DNA of 64,000 nucleotides from Pseudomonas sp. DG56-2 (GTDB taxonomy: Bacteria > Pseudomonadota > Gammaproteobacteria > Pseudomonadales > Pseudomonadaceae). This document shows positions 37,422-45,343 of the stretch, piece after piece. The translations under genes were made by a program, and so were the position numbers. The notes beneath the pieces were generated by a model. It saw only the letters and a program-made list of their open reading frames with translations. It was not told the DNA's origin and searched no databases. The stretch covers positions 4,852,501-4,916,500 of the forward strand of contig NZ_CP032311.1 of the NCBI RefSeq assembly GCF_004803755.1, read 5' to 3'. The first letter of the stretch is position 1. Each line of letters starts with the position of its first letter.

Positions 37422-38108
37422 TCACACCACCAATAGCAGCAACGGTGCGGCAAACAGGTTGAGAAGCCCGGTCAGTACCATCACCAGGCCCGCTACAGAG
37501 CCTTCTTCGCCCCCGACCTCATGGGCCCGACTGACCCCTGCGCCATGCGCGCCAACACCAAACAACGCGCCTCGTGCCAAGGGCGTGCGCAACGGCAGGA
37601 ACTTCAGCAACACCCCACCAAACATCGCGCCCAGCACGCCGGTGAACATCACGAAAACCGCTGTCAGCTCCGGCACCCCACCCAAATCCCGGGCCATCGG
37701 CATGGCAAAGGGCGTGGTAATCGAGCGCGGCAACAACGACAGGCTCACCGAGTTATCCAGCGACAGCAGGTGCGCCAAGCCCCAGGAACTGGAGATAGAT
37801 GCGGCGCTGCCCACCAGCATTCCCAGGGTCAATGCCGGCCAGTGACGAGCCAGCAGGGCCCGCTGTTGCCAGATCGGAACCGCGAACGCCACCGTCACCG
37901 GCCCCAGGACCGCCATCAGCCAATGGGTGTCCCGTGAGTATTCGGCGTAAGCCGTGTTCAACGGTACCGCAACCGCCAGCAGCAACGCTGGCACCAGAAT
38001 CAGTGGCGACAACAGGTAACGACCTGTGCGCCGGTACAACCAGCGGCTTCCCAGGTAAGCCGATAGCGTCAGCATCAGCCAGAACAGGGGCATGGGTTCA
38101 AGCGTCAT
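37422..38108 (-). CDS. lrgB: LrgB/CidB-family membrane protein
   Basis: A 228-aa protein with about six membrane segments. The family string is LLPRSITTPFAMPMARDLGG with GLAHLLSLD before it, and ARGALFGVGAHGAGVSRAHEVGGEEGSVAG near the end. It partners LrgA/CidA proteins, holin-like pairs linked to autolysis control or to pyruvate and glycolate by-product export. The ATG at 38108 lies 11 nt inside the 3' end of the lrgA gene. Confidence 0.9.
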   Translation of the reverse strand: MTLEPMPLFWLMLTLSAYLGSRWLYRRTGRYLLSPLILVPALLLAVAVPLNTAYAEYSRDTHWLMAVLGPVTVAFAVPIWQQRALLARHWPALTLGMLVGSAASISSSWGLAHLLSLDNSVSLSLLPRSITTPFAMPMARDLGGVPELTAVFVMFTGVLGAMFGGVLLKFLPLRTPLARGALFGVGAHGAGVSRAHEVGGEEGSVAGLVMVLTGLLNLFAAPLLLLVV

Positions 38109-38484
38109 GACGCATCCTCCAGCGGCACACCCACTCCACGGTGACGGCGGTCATAACCATGACCATCAAGGTACTGACCGCGATCACCAGAAGAATTCGC
38201 CAGCCCTCATCGCGCAGCAAGCTACCGTAGTCGAGCAGGCTCATCAGCGCTGGAATGAAGAACAGCAGCATTTCGGCCATCAACAAACCGGCGCCTAGCT
38301 GCAAGGCTGCAGGCTTGAGCCAACCCAGGGCAAATGCGATCAGCAGCAGCGCCAGCCCCATGACTCCGCCGGGAATTGGCCAGCCGAGCCAAGCTGCCAA
38401 CTGGCCGCCAATTGCATAAAGAGAAAGAAATACTGCCAGTTCGGCAAGTAGACGCAGGAAGCGTTTGAATGATGCGGGTTTCAT
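38098..38484 (-). CDS. lrgA: LrgA/CidA-family holin-like protein
   Basis: A 128-aa protein with four membrane segments. Family motif GWPIPGGVMGLALLLIAFALGWLKP and LLMAEMLLFFIPALMSLLDYG. The ATG at 38484 has GAGG nine nt upstream; a TTG at 38502 in frame is less likely. It overlaps lrgB by 11 nt and is divergent from a LysR gene, as in the cidABR arrangement. Confidence 0.9.
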   Translation of the reverse strand: MKPASFKRFLRLLAELAVFLSLYAIGGQLAAWLGWPIPGGVMGLALLLIAFALGWLKPAALQLGAGLLMAEMLLFFIPALMSLLDYGSLLRDEGWRILLVIAVSTLMVMVMTAVTVEWVCRWRMRHDA

Positions 38485-38581
38485 CGCAGTGGACCTCTTC
38501 AAGGCTCTATTCTAGAGTCCCCTTCACCACGCTAAAAACGAATTGTTAGACTAGCTTCCATTCCATAATGGAATTCAGAAC

Positions 38582-39469
38582 ATGGAATTCAAACAGCTAC
38601 GCAGTTTCATCGAAGTGATCCACCACGGTGGTTTCACTCAAGCCTCGCACACCCTGAACATCAGCCAGTCGGCCGTCAGCAAGCAAGTGGCCCAGCTCGA
38701 GCACGACCTGGGCACACCATTGCTGGAACGCCAAGGTTCACAATTACACCTGACGTCTGCCGGCAGGATTGTGCTGGAACGAGGCGAAGCGATGCTGCGC
38801 ATGCGCCAGGAACTGCTCAATGAGCTCGATGACTTGAGCCAACTGGGCCGCGGCGAACTGCGTCTTGGACTGCCGCAGCTTGGTAGCGACGCGCTGTTTG
38901 CCAGGCTGTTCGCCGAGTACCGTCGGCGCCATCCCAACATCACCATTCATTTGCTTGAAGGCGGTAGCCGCAGTGTCGAGCAGGCCGTGCTAAGCGGTGA
39001 GCTGGAGCTCGGTGGCAGCCTGACACCGAATGATCCGGCGTTCGCGTTTCAGCCGTTCTGCAATGAGCCGCTCGATGCACTGCTGCCCACCGATCACCCC
39101 TTGGCTGGGGCCGGACGAGTCAGTCTGGCGCAATTGGCTGAGACACCATTTTTGCTCTATCAGCGCAGCTTCGTGCTCAATGACCGGCTGCTTGGCGCGT
39201 GCCAGCAACTGGGCTTTACCCCGAGGGAGGGTGGACGAAGCGGCCAAGCCGACTTCCTCGCTGCGCTAGTCGCCGCAGGCCAGGGCGTCGTGTTGCTGCC
39301 GAGCGTAGTAGCCCGAGGCCTGGAACGCCCAGGCGTGGTTCGCCTGACGTTGAGCGAACCAACCGAACTGCGCTGGGACATCGCCTTCATCTGGCGAAAA
39401 GGCGCTTATCTGTCACGCGCAGCGCAGGCCTGGCTGCAATTGCTGCGTGAGCAACCTCACGCGGACTGA
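38582..39469 (+). CDS. LysR-family regulator of the lrgAB pair (CidR-like)
   Basis: A 295-aa LysR protein, opening MEFKQLRSFIEVIHHGGFTQ, with helix-turn-helix LNISQSAVSKQVAQLEHDLG at about 20-60. It is divergent from lrgA across 97 bp, the standard layout for CidR/LrgR-type control. The spacer contains CCATTCCATAATGGAATTC around 38557-38575, an imperfect palindrome that may be its box. Ligand unknown. Confidence 0.9.
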   Translation: MEFKQLRSFIEVIHHGGFTQASHTLNISQSAVSKQVAQLEHDLGTPLLERQGSQLHLTSAGRIVLERGEAMLRMRQELLNELDDLSQLGRGELRLGLPQLGSDALFARLFAEYRRRHPNITIHLLEGGSRSVEQAVLSGELELGGSLTPNDPAFAFQPFCNEPLDALLPTDHPLAGAGRVSLAQLAETPFLLYQRSFVLNDRLLGACQQLGFTPREGGRSGQADFLAALVAAGQGVVLLPSVVARGLERPGVVRLTLSEPTELRWDIAFIWRKGAYLSRAAQAWLQLLREQPHAD

Positions 39470-39925
39470 TCAGCCGCGCAGCGCGCTGGTCAATTCTGCC
39501 AGCCATGGCTCGGCATCGGTTTCCGGAGTGACGGTTTCGCTGGCATCCAGGCGCAACATTGGTAGCACTTCGCGCACGCCCATTTCAGCGAACAACTCAC
39601 GCATCTGTTCGCCACCTCCACAGAAGGTATCGCCGTAACTGGAATCACCCAGGCCGATCACTGCGCCGGGAAGCCCGCGCCAGGCTGCGGGCAGCACGTC
39701 GCGAATTTCACTGAACAATGGCATCAGGTTATCAGGCAACTCGCCCATCCCCGTGGTTGAGGTCACCGCCAGGAAGGCTTCAGGAGCAAAGCCCTGAAGA
39801 TCTTGCAAAGTAGCGCGATTGGCGTGCCAGGCCTCGAATCCTGCAGCGTTGAGCAGGGACTGAGCATGCCGGGCGACTTCTTCGGCCGTACCGTAGACCG
39901 AACCGGAAAGGATGGCGACTTTCAT
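39470..39925 (-). CDS. Flavodoxin (MioC-like)
   Basis: A 151-aa flavodoxin with the FMN phosphate loop SGSVYGTAEEVA at about residues 6-17, TSTTGMGELPDN for the isoalloxazine loop and GLGDSSYGDTFCGGG. ATG at 39925 with AAAGGA-like spacing upstream (TTTATG context is weak). It stands alone, convergent with the LysR gene (stops adjacent) and divergent from the LOV gene across 139 bp. Electron carrier; partner unknown. Confidence 0.9.
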   Translation of the reverse strand: MKVAILSGSVYGTAEEVARHAQSLLNAAGFEAWHANRATLQDLQGFAPEAFLAVTSTTGMGELPDNLMPLFSEIRDVLPAAWRGLPGAVIGLGDSSYGDTFCGGGEQMRELFAEMGVREVLPMLRLDASETVTPETDAEPWLAELTSALRG

Positions 39926-40064
39926 AAAGGATTCCGAAGCTGAGTAAAAACGTAGGATACTAGCATCGGACACTGGCAAAAGGCCTCATTCTCCGGATGT
40001 GAGGCGCCAGCCAATCCTCTAGAATCAACCGCCGTTCTTGTTTCAGCCTTGCGGACCTCGTCGA

Positions 40065-40523
40065 ATGATTAACGCAACATTGCTGCAACGTATGGTCGAT
40101 GCCTCGGTCGACGGCGTCGTGATTGCCGAGCAAGAAGGTGATGATGACACCATCCTGATTTATGTGAACCCGGCGTTCGAGCGAATGACCGGTTACCAAG
40201 CCAACGATATTCTTTATCAAGACTGTCGATTCCTGCAGGCCGATGATCGAGACCAGGACGCCCGCGCGCGAATCCGGGAGGCGATCAACAGCGGCCGACC
40301 AAGCCGGGAAATCCTGCGTAACTACCGCAAGGATGGCAGCATGTTCTGGAATGAACTGTCGATCACCCCGGTGCTCAATGAGGCCGATCAGCTCAAGTAT
40401 TTCATCGGTATTCAGAAGGATGTCACCCGCCAGGTCGAGAGCGAACATCGGCTGGTGGAACTGGAACGCGAGCTCGCCGAAGCCAAGGCATATATTTTCA
40501 GGCTGGAAAGCGACGAACGGTAA
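40065..40523 (+). CDS. Short LOV blue-light photoreceptor (PpSB-LOV type)
   Basis: A 152-aa single-LOV-domain protein. The photoactive Cys is Cys54 in LYQDCRFLQ, the signature of flavin-binding LOV domains. Other LOV marks are YVNPAFERMTGY, ILRNYRKDGSMFWNELSITPV and YFIGIQKDVT. After the core there is a C-terminal helix (about 125-150) with a heptad-like VESEHRLVELERELAEAKA, which dimerises short LOV proteins. There is no effector domain. It strongly resembles PpSB1-LOV and PpSB2-LOV of P. putida. Its neighbours include a LitR/MerR-type regulator at 41198-42184, which fits a signalling pair. Confidence 0.94.
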   Translation: MINATLLQRMVDASVDGVVIAEQEGDDDTILIYVNPAFERMTGYQANDILYQDCRFLQADDRDQDARARIREAINSGRPSREILRNYRKDGSMFWNELSITPVLNEADQLKYFIGIQKDVTRQVESEHRLVELERELAEAKAYIFRLESDER

Positions 40524-40595
40524 AAACAAAACTACCGTATGGTTGTCCATCACGGTGACTAAATGCATTCACGACTGACCCATTCGAGTTCGACC

Positions 40596-41213
40596 ATGCA
40601 AGCAGATGCCCTCCTGACTCAGGATGAGTTGGACTTTATCAGGACCATGCAGCGCGCCTCGCAGCCTTCTTCGGCTGAGTCGCCTTCGCGCCTGATGGTC
40701 AATGGCGGCACCGAGATCAAGCACCTGCTGACCCAACTGATTGCCCAGGAGCAAGTCACCCTGCAGGCGCAGTTCGACAACCACCAGATGACCTTCCCCC
40801 TGCATCTGGTCGAAGATGAGTTCCACTCCCTGCAGCTGCAACTGGGTGCGCCGCACATCTATGAAGAAGGCCCGATGGTACGGCCATGGCGCCTGACCCT
40901 CGATACTCCAGTCGCGCTGGTAGATGAACTGGGCCTGAGCACCGGTTTGTGGGTACGGGAGATTTCCTTCAAGGGCGTATTGGTGGAATTTCGGGATCAG
41001 CCCAAACCGCCGAAAACCTTCGACCTCTGGTTCGCCCCGGACAATTGCCCGCCCATTGCCTTGCACGGGATTCTGCAGCGTCGGACCGGGCAAAACCTGG
41101 CTGCGTACAAGCTGAGCCAGAGCCAGCAGGGAGAAATCGACCGGCTACGCGAGTACATTCTCCAGGCCCATCGCCAAGCTCACCCGGAACTGCATCCTCA
41201 ACTATCCAAGTGA
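40596..41213 (+). CDS. PilZ-like protein of unknown function
   Basis: About 205 aa from the ATG at 40596; an earlier ATG at 40563 is possible. The first 90 residues resemble a YcgR-type N-terminal domain. The string VREISFKGVLVEFRDQP at about residues 130-147 looks like the D/NxSxxGxxxxF core of PilZ domains, but the RxxxR arginine motif is not clear. c-di-GMP binding is therefore uncertain. It follows the LOV gene by 72 bp and overlaps the end of the convergent regulator by 16 nt. Confidence 0.65.
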   Translation: MQADALLTQDELDFIRTMQRASQPSSAESPSRLMVNGGTEIKHLLTQLIAQEQVTLQAQFDNHQMTFPLHLVEDEFHSLQLQLGAPHIYEEGPMVRPWRLTLDTPVALVDELGLSTGLWVREISFKGVLVEFRDQPKPPKTFDLWFAPDNCPPIALHGILQRRTGQNLAAYKLSQSQQGEIDRLREYILQAHRQAHPELHPQLSK

Positions 41214-42184
41214 CCTGCCAGCGATTGCTGCAAACGACGCAGCATCAAGCGGCCTTCATTGCCAAGGCACGCCACTTGCGACCCGATAAGGCTGTCCTGG
41301 GCCATTTCCGCAGCCTCTCCCGCCAGCAATAACGGACACTCCAAGCCCAGAGCAAGCCGAGCCAAACGCTTGGGCAAGTCATGCGCCGGAGGATGATTGG
41401 AGAACAGCACCAGGGCGTGTGGACTCATGCGTTCGCAGACCAGGGTGAGTTCTTCCACAGGCTGGCCCAGACCGAGTACTGTCACCCCAATTTCACTGGT
41501 ACCCAGCATCAGCGCGGTTACCAGCAGTTCCAGCTCGCGGCAGTGGCCAGGTATCGCCGCAAGCACCACCCTGATCTCCTGCTGCCCAGCGCTCAACTGC
41601 AGGCGCTGGAGCACGCGGCCGCGCAGGAAACCATCGAGAAACAGCCATTCGCTGAGGTGACCGAACGCTTCCTGGGTGCTGCGCAACTCCTGCCAGACTG
41701 GCAAAAAGATGTCCTGGAATGCCACCACCTGTGGATAAGTACTGAACACCTGACCGTACACCTGCTCCAGGCGCAGCTCATCGAACGCTCTTACAGCTTG
41801 GCGCAGTTGCAGTTGCCACTGCTTGAAATCGTCTTTGGAAATCGGGTTGGGTCGAACTTCGCCTTGCAGCTTGAGGCTCTGGCTGCGCGCCAGGATCTTG
41901 CCTACTTTACTCACGGCAACGCCACGCTCGATCCAACCGAGGATATTACGCACCTCATCGATATCGGCCTGGGAATAGAGGCGGTGCCCACTTTCGGTGC
42001 GTGTCGGCTGGATAAGCCCATATCGACGCTCCCACGCGCGTAGCGTAACCGGGTTGATACCCGTCAGGCGCGAGACTTCACGAATGGGAAACAGCTCCTC
42101 ATGATCGAGGTCACCGGCGTTCGATGAAGGCTGGGCAGACTCAAGCATTGCCAGAAACCACGACTCTTTTGGGGTAGAGCACAT
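41198..42184 (-). CDS. MerR-family regulator, LitR/CarH-like without clear B12 site
   Basis: About 328 aa if translated from the ATG at 42184 (GGAG four nt upstream); an ATG at 42148 is also possible. The MerR helix-turn-helix is LFPIREVSRLTGINPVTLRAWERRYGL followed by GHRLYSQADIDEVR. The C-terminal part has the cobalamin-domain fold pattern (VVLAAIPGHCRELELLVTALML, GVTVLGLGQPVEELTLVC, PHALVLFSNH). The DxHxxG cobalamin ligand motif reads IPGHCRE, with no Asp, and the CarH-type W-x9-EH motif is not evident. That matches class II LitR proteins of P. putida, reported to act with a short LOV protein. It is divergent from the ABM protein gene at 42374. Confidence 0.85.
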   Translation of the reverse strand: MCSTPKESWFLAMLESAQPSSNAGDLDHEELFPIREVSRLTGINPVTLRAWERRYGLIQPTRTESGHRLYSQADIDEVRNILGWIERGVAVSKVGKILARSQSLKLQGEVRPNPISKDDFKQWQLQLRQAVRAFDELRLEQVYGQVFSTYPQVVAFQDIFLPVWQELRSTQEAFGHLSEWLFLDGFLRGRVLQRLQLSAGQQEIRVVLAAIPGHCRELELLVTALMLGTSEIGVTVLGLGQPVEELTLVCERMSPHALVLFSNHPPAHDLPKRLARLALGLECPLLLAGEAAEMAQDSLIGSQVACLGNEGRLMLRRLQQSLAGHLDS

Positions 42185-42192
42185 TCTACTCC
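42171..42192. promoter_or_regulatory. Imperfect palindrome at the 5' end of the LitR-like gene
   Basis: GGGGTAGA-GCACAT-TCTACTCC is an inverted repeat (7 of 8 pairs) that spans one of the two possible start codons of the regulator (42184). If translation starts at 42148, this would sit as an operator in the 5' region. Autoregulation is only inferred. Confidence 0.35.
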
Positions 42193-42373
42193 GGGCAATA
42201 CAAAAGCGACTATTGGCATTTCTGTCAGTTGGCGACAACCCAGCACTGACGAGTCAGGTTATTTCAGGAATAATCCGTGCCCGCTTTTTGCATGCAACCC
42301 AATGCCGTCCTCCACCCCGGACGCATTATACGGGCAAGGCCATCCGCCCTGCCCCGTTGCCAGGAGATACACA

Positions 42374-42943
42374 ATGTCTACCCCTCCCGTTACGTTGATG
42401 GTAACGCGCCGCGTCGCCGAAGGCCGCTATCAGGATCTGATGAGCTGGCTTCACGAAGGCGAACAATTGGCCACCGACTTTACCGGCTACCTGGGCTCGG
42501 GCGTACTGGCGCCACCGCCACAGGGCGACGAGTTTCAAATCATCTTCCGCTTTACCAACGAGCACACCATGCATGCCTGGGAGCACTCGGCTTCGCGTAA
42601 CGCCTGGTTGACCCGTGGCGACGGTTTGTTCGAGCAGCCGCACGAGCTGCGGGCCAGTGGCCTGGACGGCTGGTTTGGCACCAATCCGGTACAGCGCCCT
42701 CCACGCTGGAAACAAGCTGTGGCAATCTGGCTGGCGTTCTTTCCGGTCTCACTTTTGTTCAACCTGTTGTTCGGCCAATGGCTGGGCGCCCTCGACCTGG
42801 TTCCGCGCATACTGCTGAGCACGCTAGGGTTAACGCCCTTGATGGTGTATGTGTTCATTCCCTTGTCCACCCGCCTGCTGGCCAACTGGCTCAACGCCCC
42901 GGCACGCAGCTGCAGGCCGCAGGGTGCGCGCAACGCGGTCTAG
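42374..42943 (+). CDS. Antibiotic biosynthesis monooxygenase-domain protein with two membrane segments
   Basis: A 189-aa protein. Residues about 5-100 form an ABM-like ferredoxin-fold domain (VTLMVTRRVAEGRYQDLMSWL, FRFTNEHTMHAWEHSASRNAWL). Two membrane segments follow at about 118-140 and 150-172. CAGGAGAT precedes the ATG. It is divergent from the LitR-type gene, so it may be a light-regulated target. Similar genes lie next to short LOV/LitR genes, but the enzyme activity is unknown. Confidence 0.82.
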   Translation: MSTPPVTLMVTRRVAEGRYQDLMSWLHEGEQLATDFTGYLGSGVLAPPPQGDEFQIIFRFTNEHTMHAWEHSASRNAWLTRGDGLFEQPHELRASGLDGWFGTNPVQRPPRWKQAVAIWLAFFPVSLLFNLLFGQWLGALDLVPRILLSTLGLTPLMVYVFIPLSTRLLANWLNAPARSCRPQGARNAV

Positions 42944-42998
42944 TTCGGGTATGCTGGCGGTCATCCAAGCGAACCTGCAAAAGTTGACCGTCCCCACC

Positions 42999-43697
42999 AT
43001 GAACAGCCCAATTCTTGTCACCGGAGCCAGCCAACGAGTCGGACTGGCGTTGGCCCTGAACCTGGCGCAGGCCGGCCATACCGTGGTCAGCGCCAGCCGT
43101 AGCAAAAACCCCGAGGCTACGCACCCGAACATCATCCAGTTCCAGGCCGATTTGTGCCGGGAAGACGACCGCCAGGCCCTGATCGAGCATCTCAAGAGCA
43201 ACTATGACGGCCTCAGAGCAATTATTCACAACGCCTCGTTGTGGCTCGACGACGATCTGGTCAATCTCAACACCATGTTCAAACTGCACGTCGAAGCGCC
43301 GTACCACCTGAACCTGGCGCTGGGCGAGCAGCTGTTGAAAATGGCCAAGGCCGATATCATCCATATCTGCGACGAAACCTCCTCGCGCGGCAGCAAGAGC
43401 CACATTGGCTATGCCGCTACCAAGGCTGCGCTGCAGAACATGGTGTTGTCCTTTGCCGAGAAATACGCACCGGTGGTCAGGGTCAATGCGATTCTGCCCG
43501 GGCTGCTGATTCTCAAGGAAAACAGCGACGACGCGTACCGTCAACAAACCCTGAAGAAGGCCTTGCTGGAATTTGAGCCGGGCGCGCAGCCGCTGATCGA
43601 GGCGGTGCAATTCCTCCTCGAAAGCCAATACAGCACCGGCAGCAATGTGGTCATCAACGGTGGCCGCCATCTGAAAAACCGCATCGCGGTAGACTGA
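42999..43697 (+). CDS. folM: Dihydromonapterin reductase (FolM-type SDR)
   Basis: A 232-aa short-chain dehydrogenase. The cofactor site is LVTGASQRVGLALALNL, with Arg in the usual pteridine-reductase position. Active-site motifs are HNASLWLDD and SRGSKSHIGYAATKAAL (YxxxK). Start at the ATG at 42999 removes a 16-residue lead-in that has no ribosome site. FolM makes tetrahydromonapterin in Pseudomonas, a cofactor for phenylalanine hydroxylase. Followed by DUF1244 and hopJ genes, 24 nt and overlap. Confidence 0.88.
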   Translation: MNSPILVTGASQRVGLALALNLAQAGHTVVSASRSKNPEATHPNIIQFQADLCREDDRQALIEHLKSNYDGLRAIIHNASLWLDDDLVNLNTMFKLHVEAPYHLNLALGEQLLKMAKADIIHICDETSSRGSKSHIGYAATKAALQNMVLSFAEKYAPVVRVNAILPGLLILKENSDDAYRQQTLKKALLEFEPGAQPLIEAVQFLLESQYSTGSNVVINGGRHLKNRIAVD

Positions 43698-43721
43698 ATT
43701 GTCCTTGTCACGAGAATGACC

Positions 43722-44018
43722 ATGAACGACCAACAAAAACTTGAGCTAGAAGCCGCCGCCTTCCGCCGGCTGGTTGCTCATCTGGACAGCCGCAAGGATG
43801 TACAGAACATCGACCTGATGAACCTTTCCGGTTTCTGTCGTAACTGTCTGTCCAAGTGGTACAAGGCCGCCGCCGACGAGCGCCAGATCGAACTGAGCCT
43901 GGATGACGCCCGCGAAGTGGTCTACGGCATGCCCTATGCCGAGTGGAAAGCCCAATACCAGAAAGAAGCCAGCTCCGAACAGCAAGCTGCCTTTGCCAAA
44001 GGAAAACCCCATGACTGA
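43722..44018 (+). CDS. DUF1244 family protein
   Basis: A 98-aa protein (100 aa from an ATG at 43716). The conserved core is LMNLSGFCRNCLSKWYKAAAD, with two cysteines three apart, and DAREVVYGMPYAEWKAQYQ. The family has no known biochemical role. It is tightly linked to folM and overlaps hopJ by 8 nt, a pairing seen across Pseudomonas. No signal peptide. Confidence 0.88.
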   Translation: MNDQQKLELEAAAFRRLVAHLDSRKDVQNIDLMNLSGFCRNCLSKWYKAAADERQIELSLDDAREVVYGMPYAEWKAQYQKEASSEQQAAFAKGKPHD

Positions 44019-44349
44019 TCTGAACACCCTGCGCAAAAGCCTGAACAGTGGCGAACATGCCTTCGCGGACACCTTGGCTTTTGTCGCTGCCCACTACGAG
44101 TATCAGCCACAAGCATTCAGCAATGGCGGTGTGGAAAGTACTGCCGGACAGAACGAAGGCTCATGCAAAACCTTGGGCCTGGCCCTGCTCGAAGGTCTGA
44201 GCAACGAAGAAACGCTGCTGGCATTCGGCGAACACTACCGCTCGGTCCTGGCTACCCCTGAAGGCAGCGACCACGGCAACATCCGCGCCCTGATGCAGCA
44301 CGGCCTGGCCGGCGTCACGTTTGCGGCACCGCCGCTCAAGGCTCGCTAA
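44011..44349 (+). CDS. HopJ-family protein
   Basis: A 112-aa protein with HAFADTLAFVAAHYEYQPQAF, NEGSCKTLGLALLEGLS and HYRSVLATPEGSDHGNIRALMQHG, the HopJ family pattern. The family was named after a P. syringae effector candidate but occurs in many non-pathogens and marine bacteria. No type III genes are in the window, so I read it as a housekeeping protein of unknown role. It overlaps the convergent hydrolase gene by 14 nt. Confidence 0.88.
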   Translation: MTDLNTLRKSLNSGEHAFADTLAFVAAHYEYQPQAFSNGGVESTAGQNEGSCKTLGLALLEGLSNEETLLAFGEHYRSVLATPEGSDHGNIRALMQHGLAGVTFAAPPLKAR

Positions 44350-45283
44350 GGGCGAGCAGGCGTCCCGGCGCGCCATCGGCCAATTGCCCGTGTTGCAGCC
44401 ACTGCAGGGCAATTGGCCAGAGCCGGGTCTCGAAACGATTGTGGAAAAAAGCGAAATGGCCAATCTGCGCCTCGCCGATATCGGCCGGTGCAATGCGCAA
44501 ATGGCTGGGTGAACTGGAGGCACAGTAACTGAGCAAGCGCTCGATTGCCGCAACCGTGCCGAAAGGATCATCGGTCAGACTGATCGCCAAGGTTTGCGCC
44601 CTGAACCGGGTAAACGGCCGTTCGATCAACGCCTTGCCGCTGGGACGCCGCTCGTAGGCTGCGCTCAACGTGCTCCAGTCTTTGACCACGCCGGCCGGGG
44701 TGTCTTCCAACCAACCCAGGCGCTTGCCGGGAAAATATCCGAAGAGCTGCGTCAGCAGCGGCATTACTACATGCCACTTGCCAAACAGCTGCCAGCGGCT
44801 GTCGGCGGCATAGTCACGCCAATAAGCAAACTGCGCGCCCACCGTTACCAACCTGCGCAACTGGGTGGACGATGCCGCCAATCCTGCCGCACAGCCACCG
44901 AAGCTATGGCCGACAACATCGATCGGCTGGCCGGGAAACTCTCGATGAGCACGCTGCAATACCGCTTCGAAGTCCAGTACGCCCCAGTCGGTCCAGGTCG
45001 CCTTGAAGTTGTGCATCGATGCCGGGCGCGACTCTCCAATGCCGCGATAGTCATAGGTCATGACATCGAAGCCGTGGTTGAACAGGTATTGGGCAAAACG
45101 GGCGTAGTAACTGCAACGCACCGAGGTGGCAGCGTTAATGATCACCACCGGGCGTGCGCTGTCGACCAAGGGATGGTGCCAGCTGAAACCGCCAATGGAA
45201 TAACCATCGCTTGCCGTTTCGCGAAACGCTTGTGCAGCGCTGCTGGCGGCCAATAGAGGTGAAAATGCTTCGAGGCTGCTCAT
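44336..45283 (-). CDS. Alpha/beta-hydrolase family protein
   Basis: A 315-aa serine hydrolase. The nucleophile elbow is VVGHSFGGCAAGL (GxSxG), preceded by DYRGIGESRP. A conserved early string is VVIINAATSVRCSYYARFA, as in the YheT/alpha-beta alpha group acting on lipid-like esters. The His candidate is IGHFAFF near residue 275. Substrate unknown. Lone gene, 60 nt upstream of fabV in the opposite reading of promoters (both minus). Confidence 0.85.
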   Translation of the reverse strand: MSSLEAFSPLLAASSAAQAFRETASDGYSIGGFSWHHPLVDSARPVVIINAATSVRCSYYARFAQYLFNHGFDVMTYDYRGIGESRPASMHNFKATWTDWGVLDFEAVLQRAHREFPGQPIDVVGHSFGGCAAGLAASSTQLRRLVTVGAQFAYWRDYAADSRWQLFGKWHVVMPLLTQLFGYFPGKRLGWLEDTPAGVVKDWSTLSAAYERRPSGKALIERPFTRFRAQTLAISLTDDPFGTVAAIERLLSYCASSSPSHLRIAPADIGEAQIGHFAFFHNRFETRLWPIALQWLQHGQLADGAPGRLLALSEP

Positions 45284-45343
45284 CGGGAAACCTCAAACAG
45301 TCGCCGCTCCCGCACGAATACGGGAACGGCGGCAGAGGACTGC

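Noticed and set aside
44011..44349. HopJ as evidence for a type III secretion effector
   Set aside because: The family is widespread in non-pathogens, the gene is in a housekeeping cluster, and no secretion genes are present.
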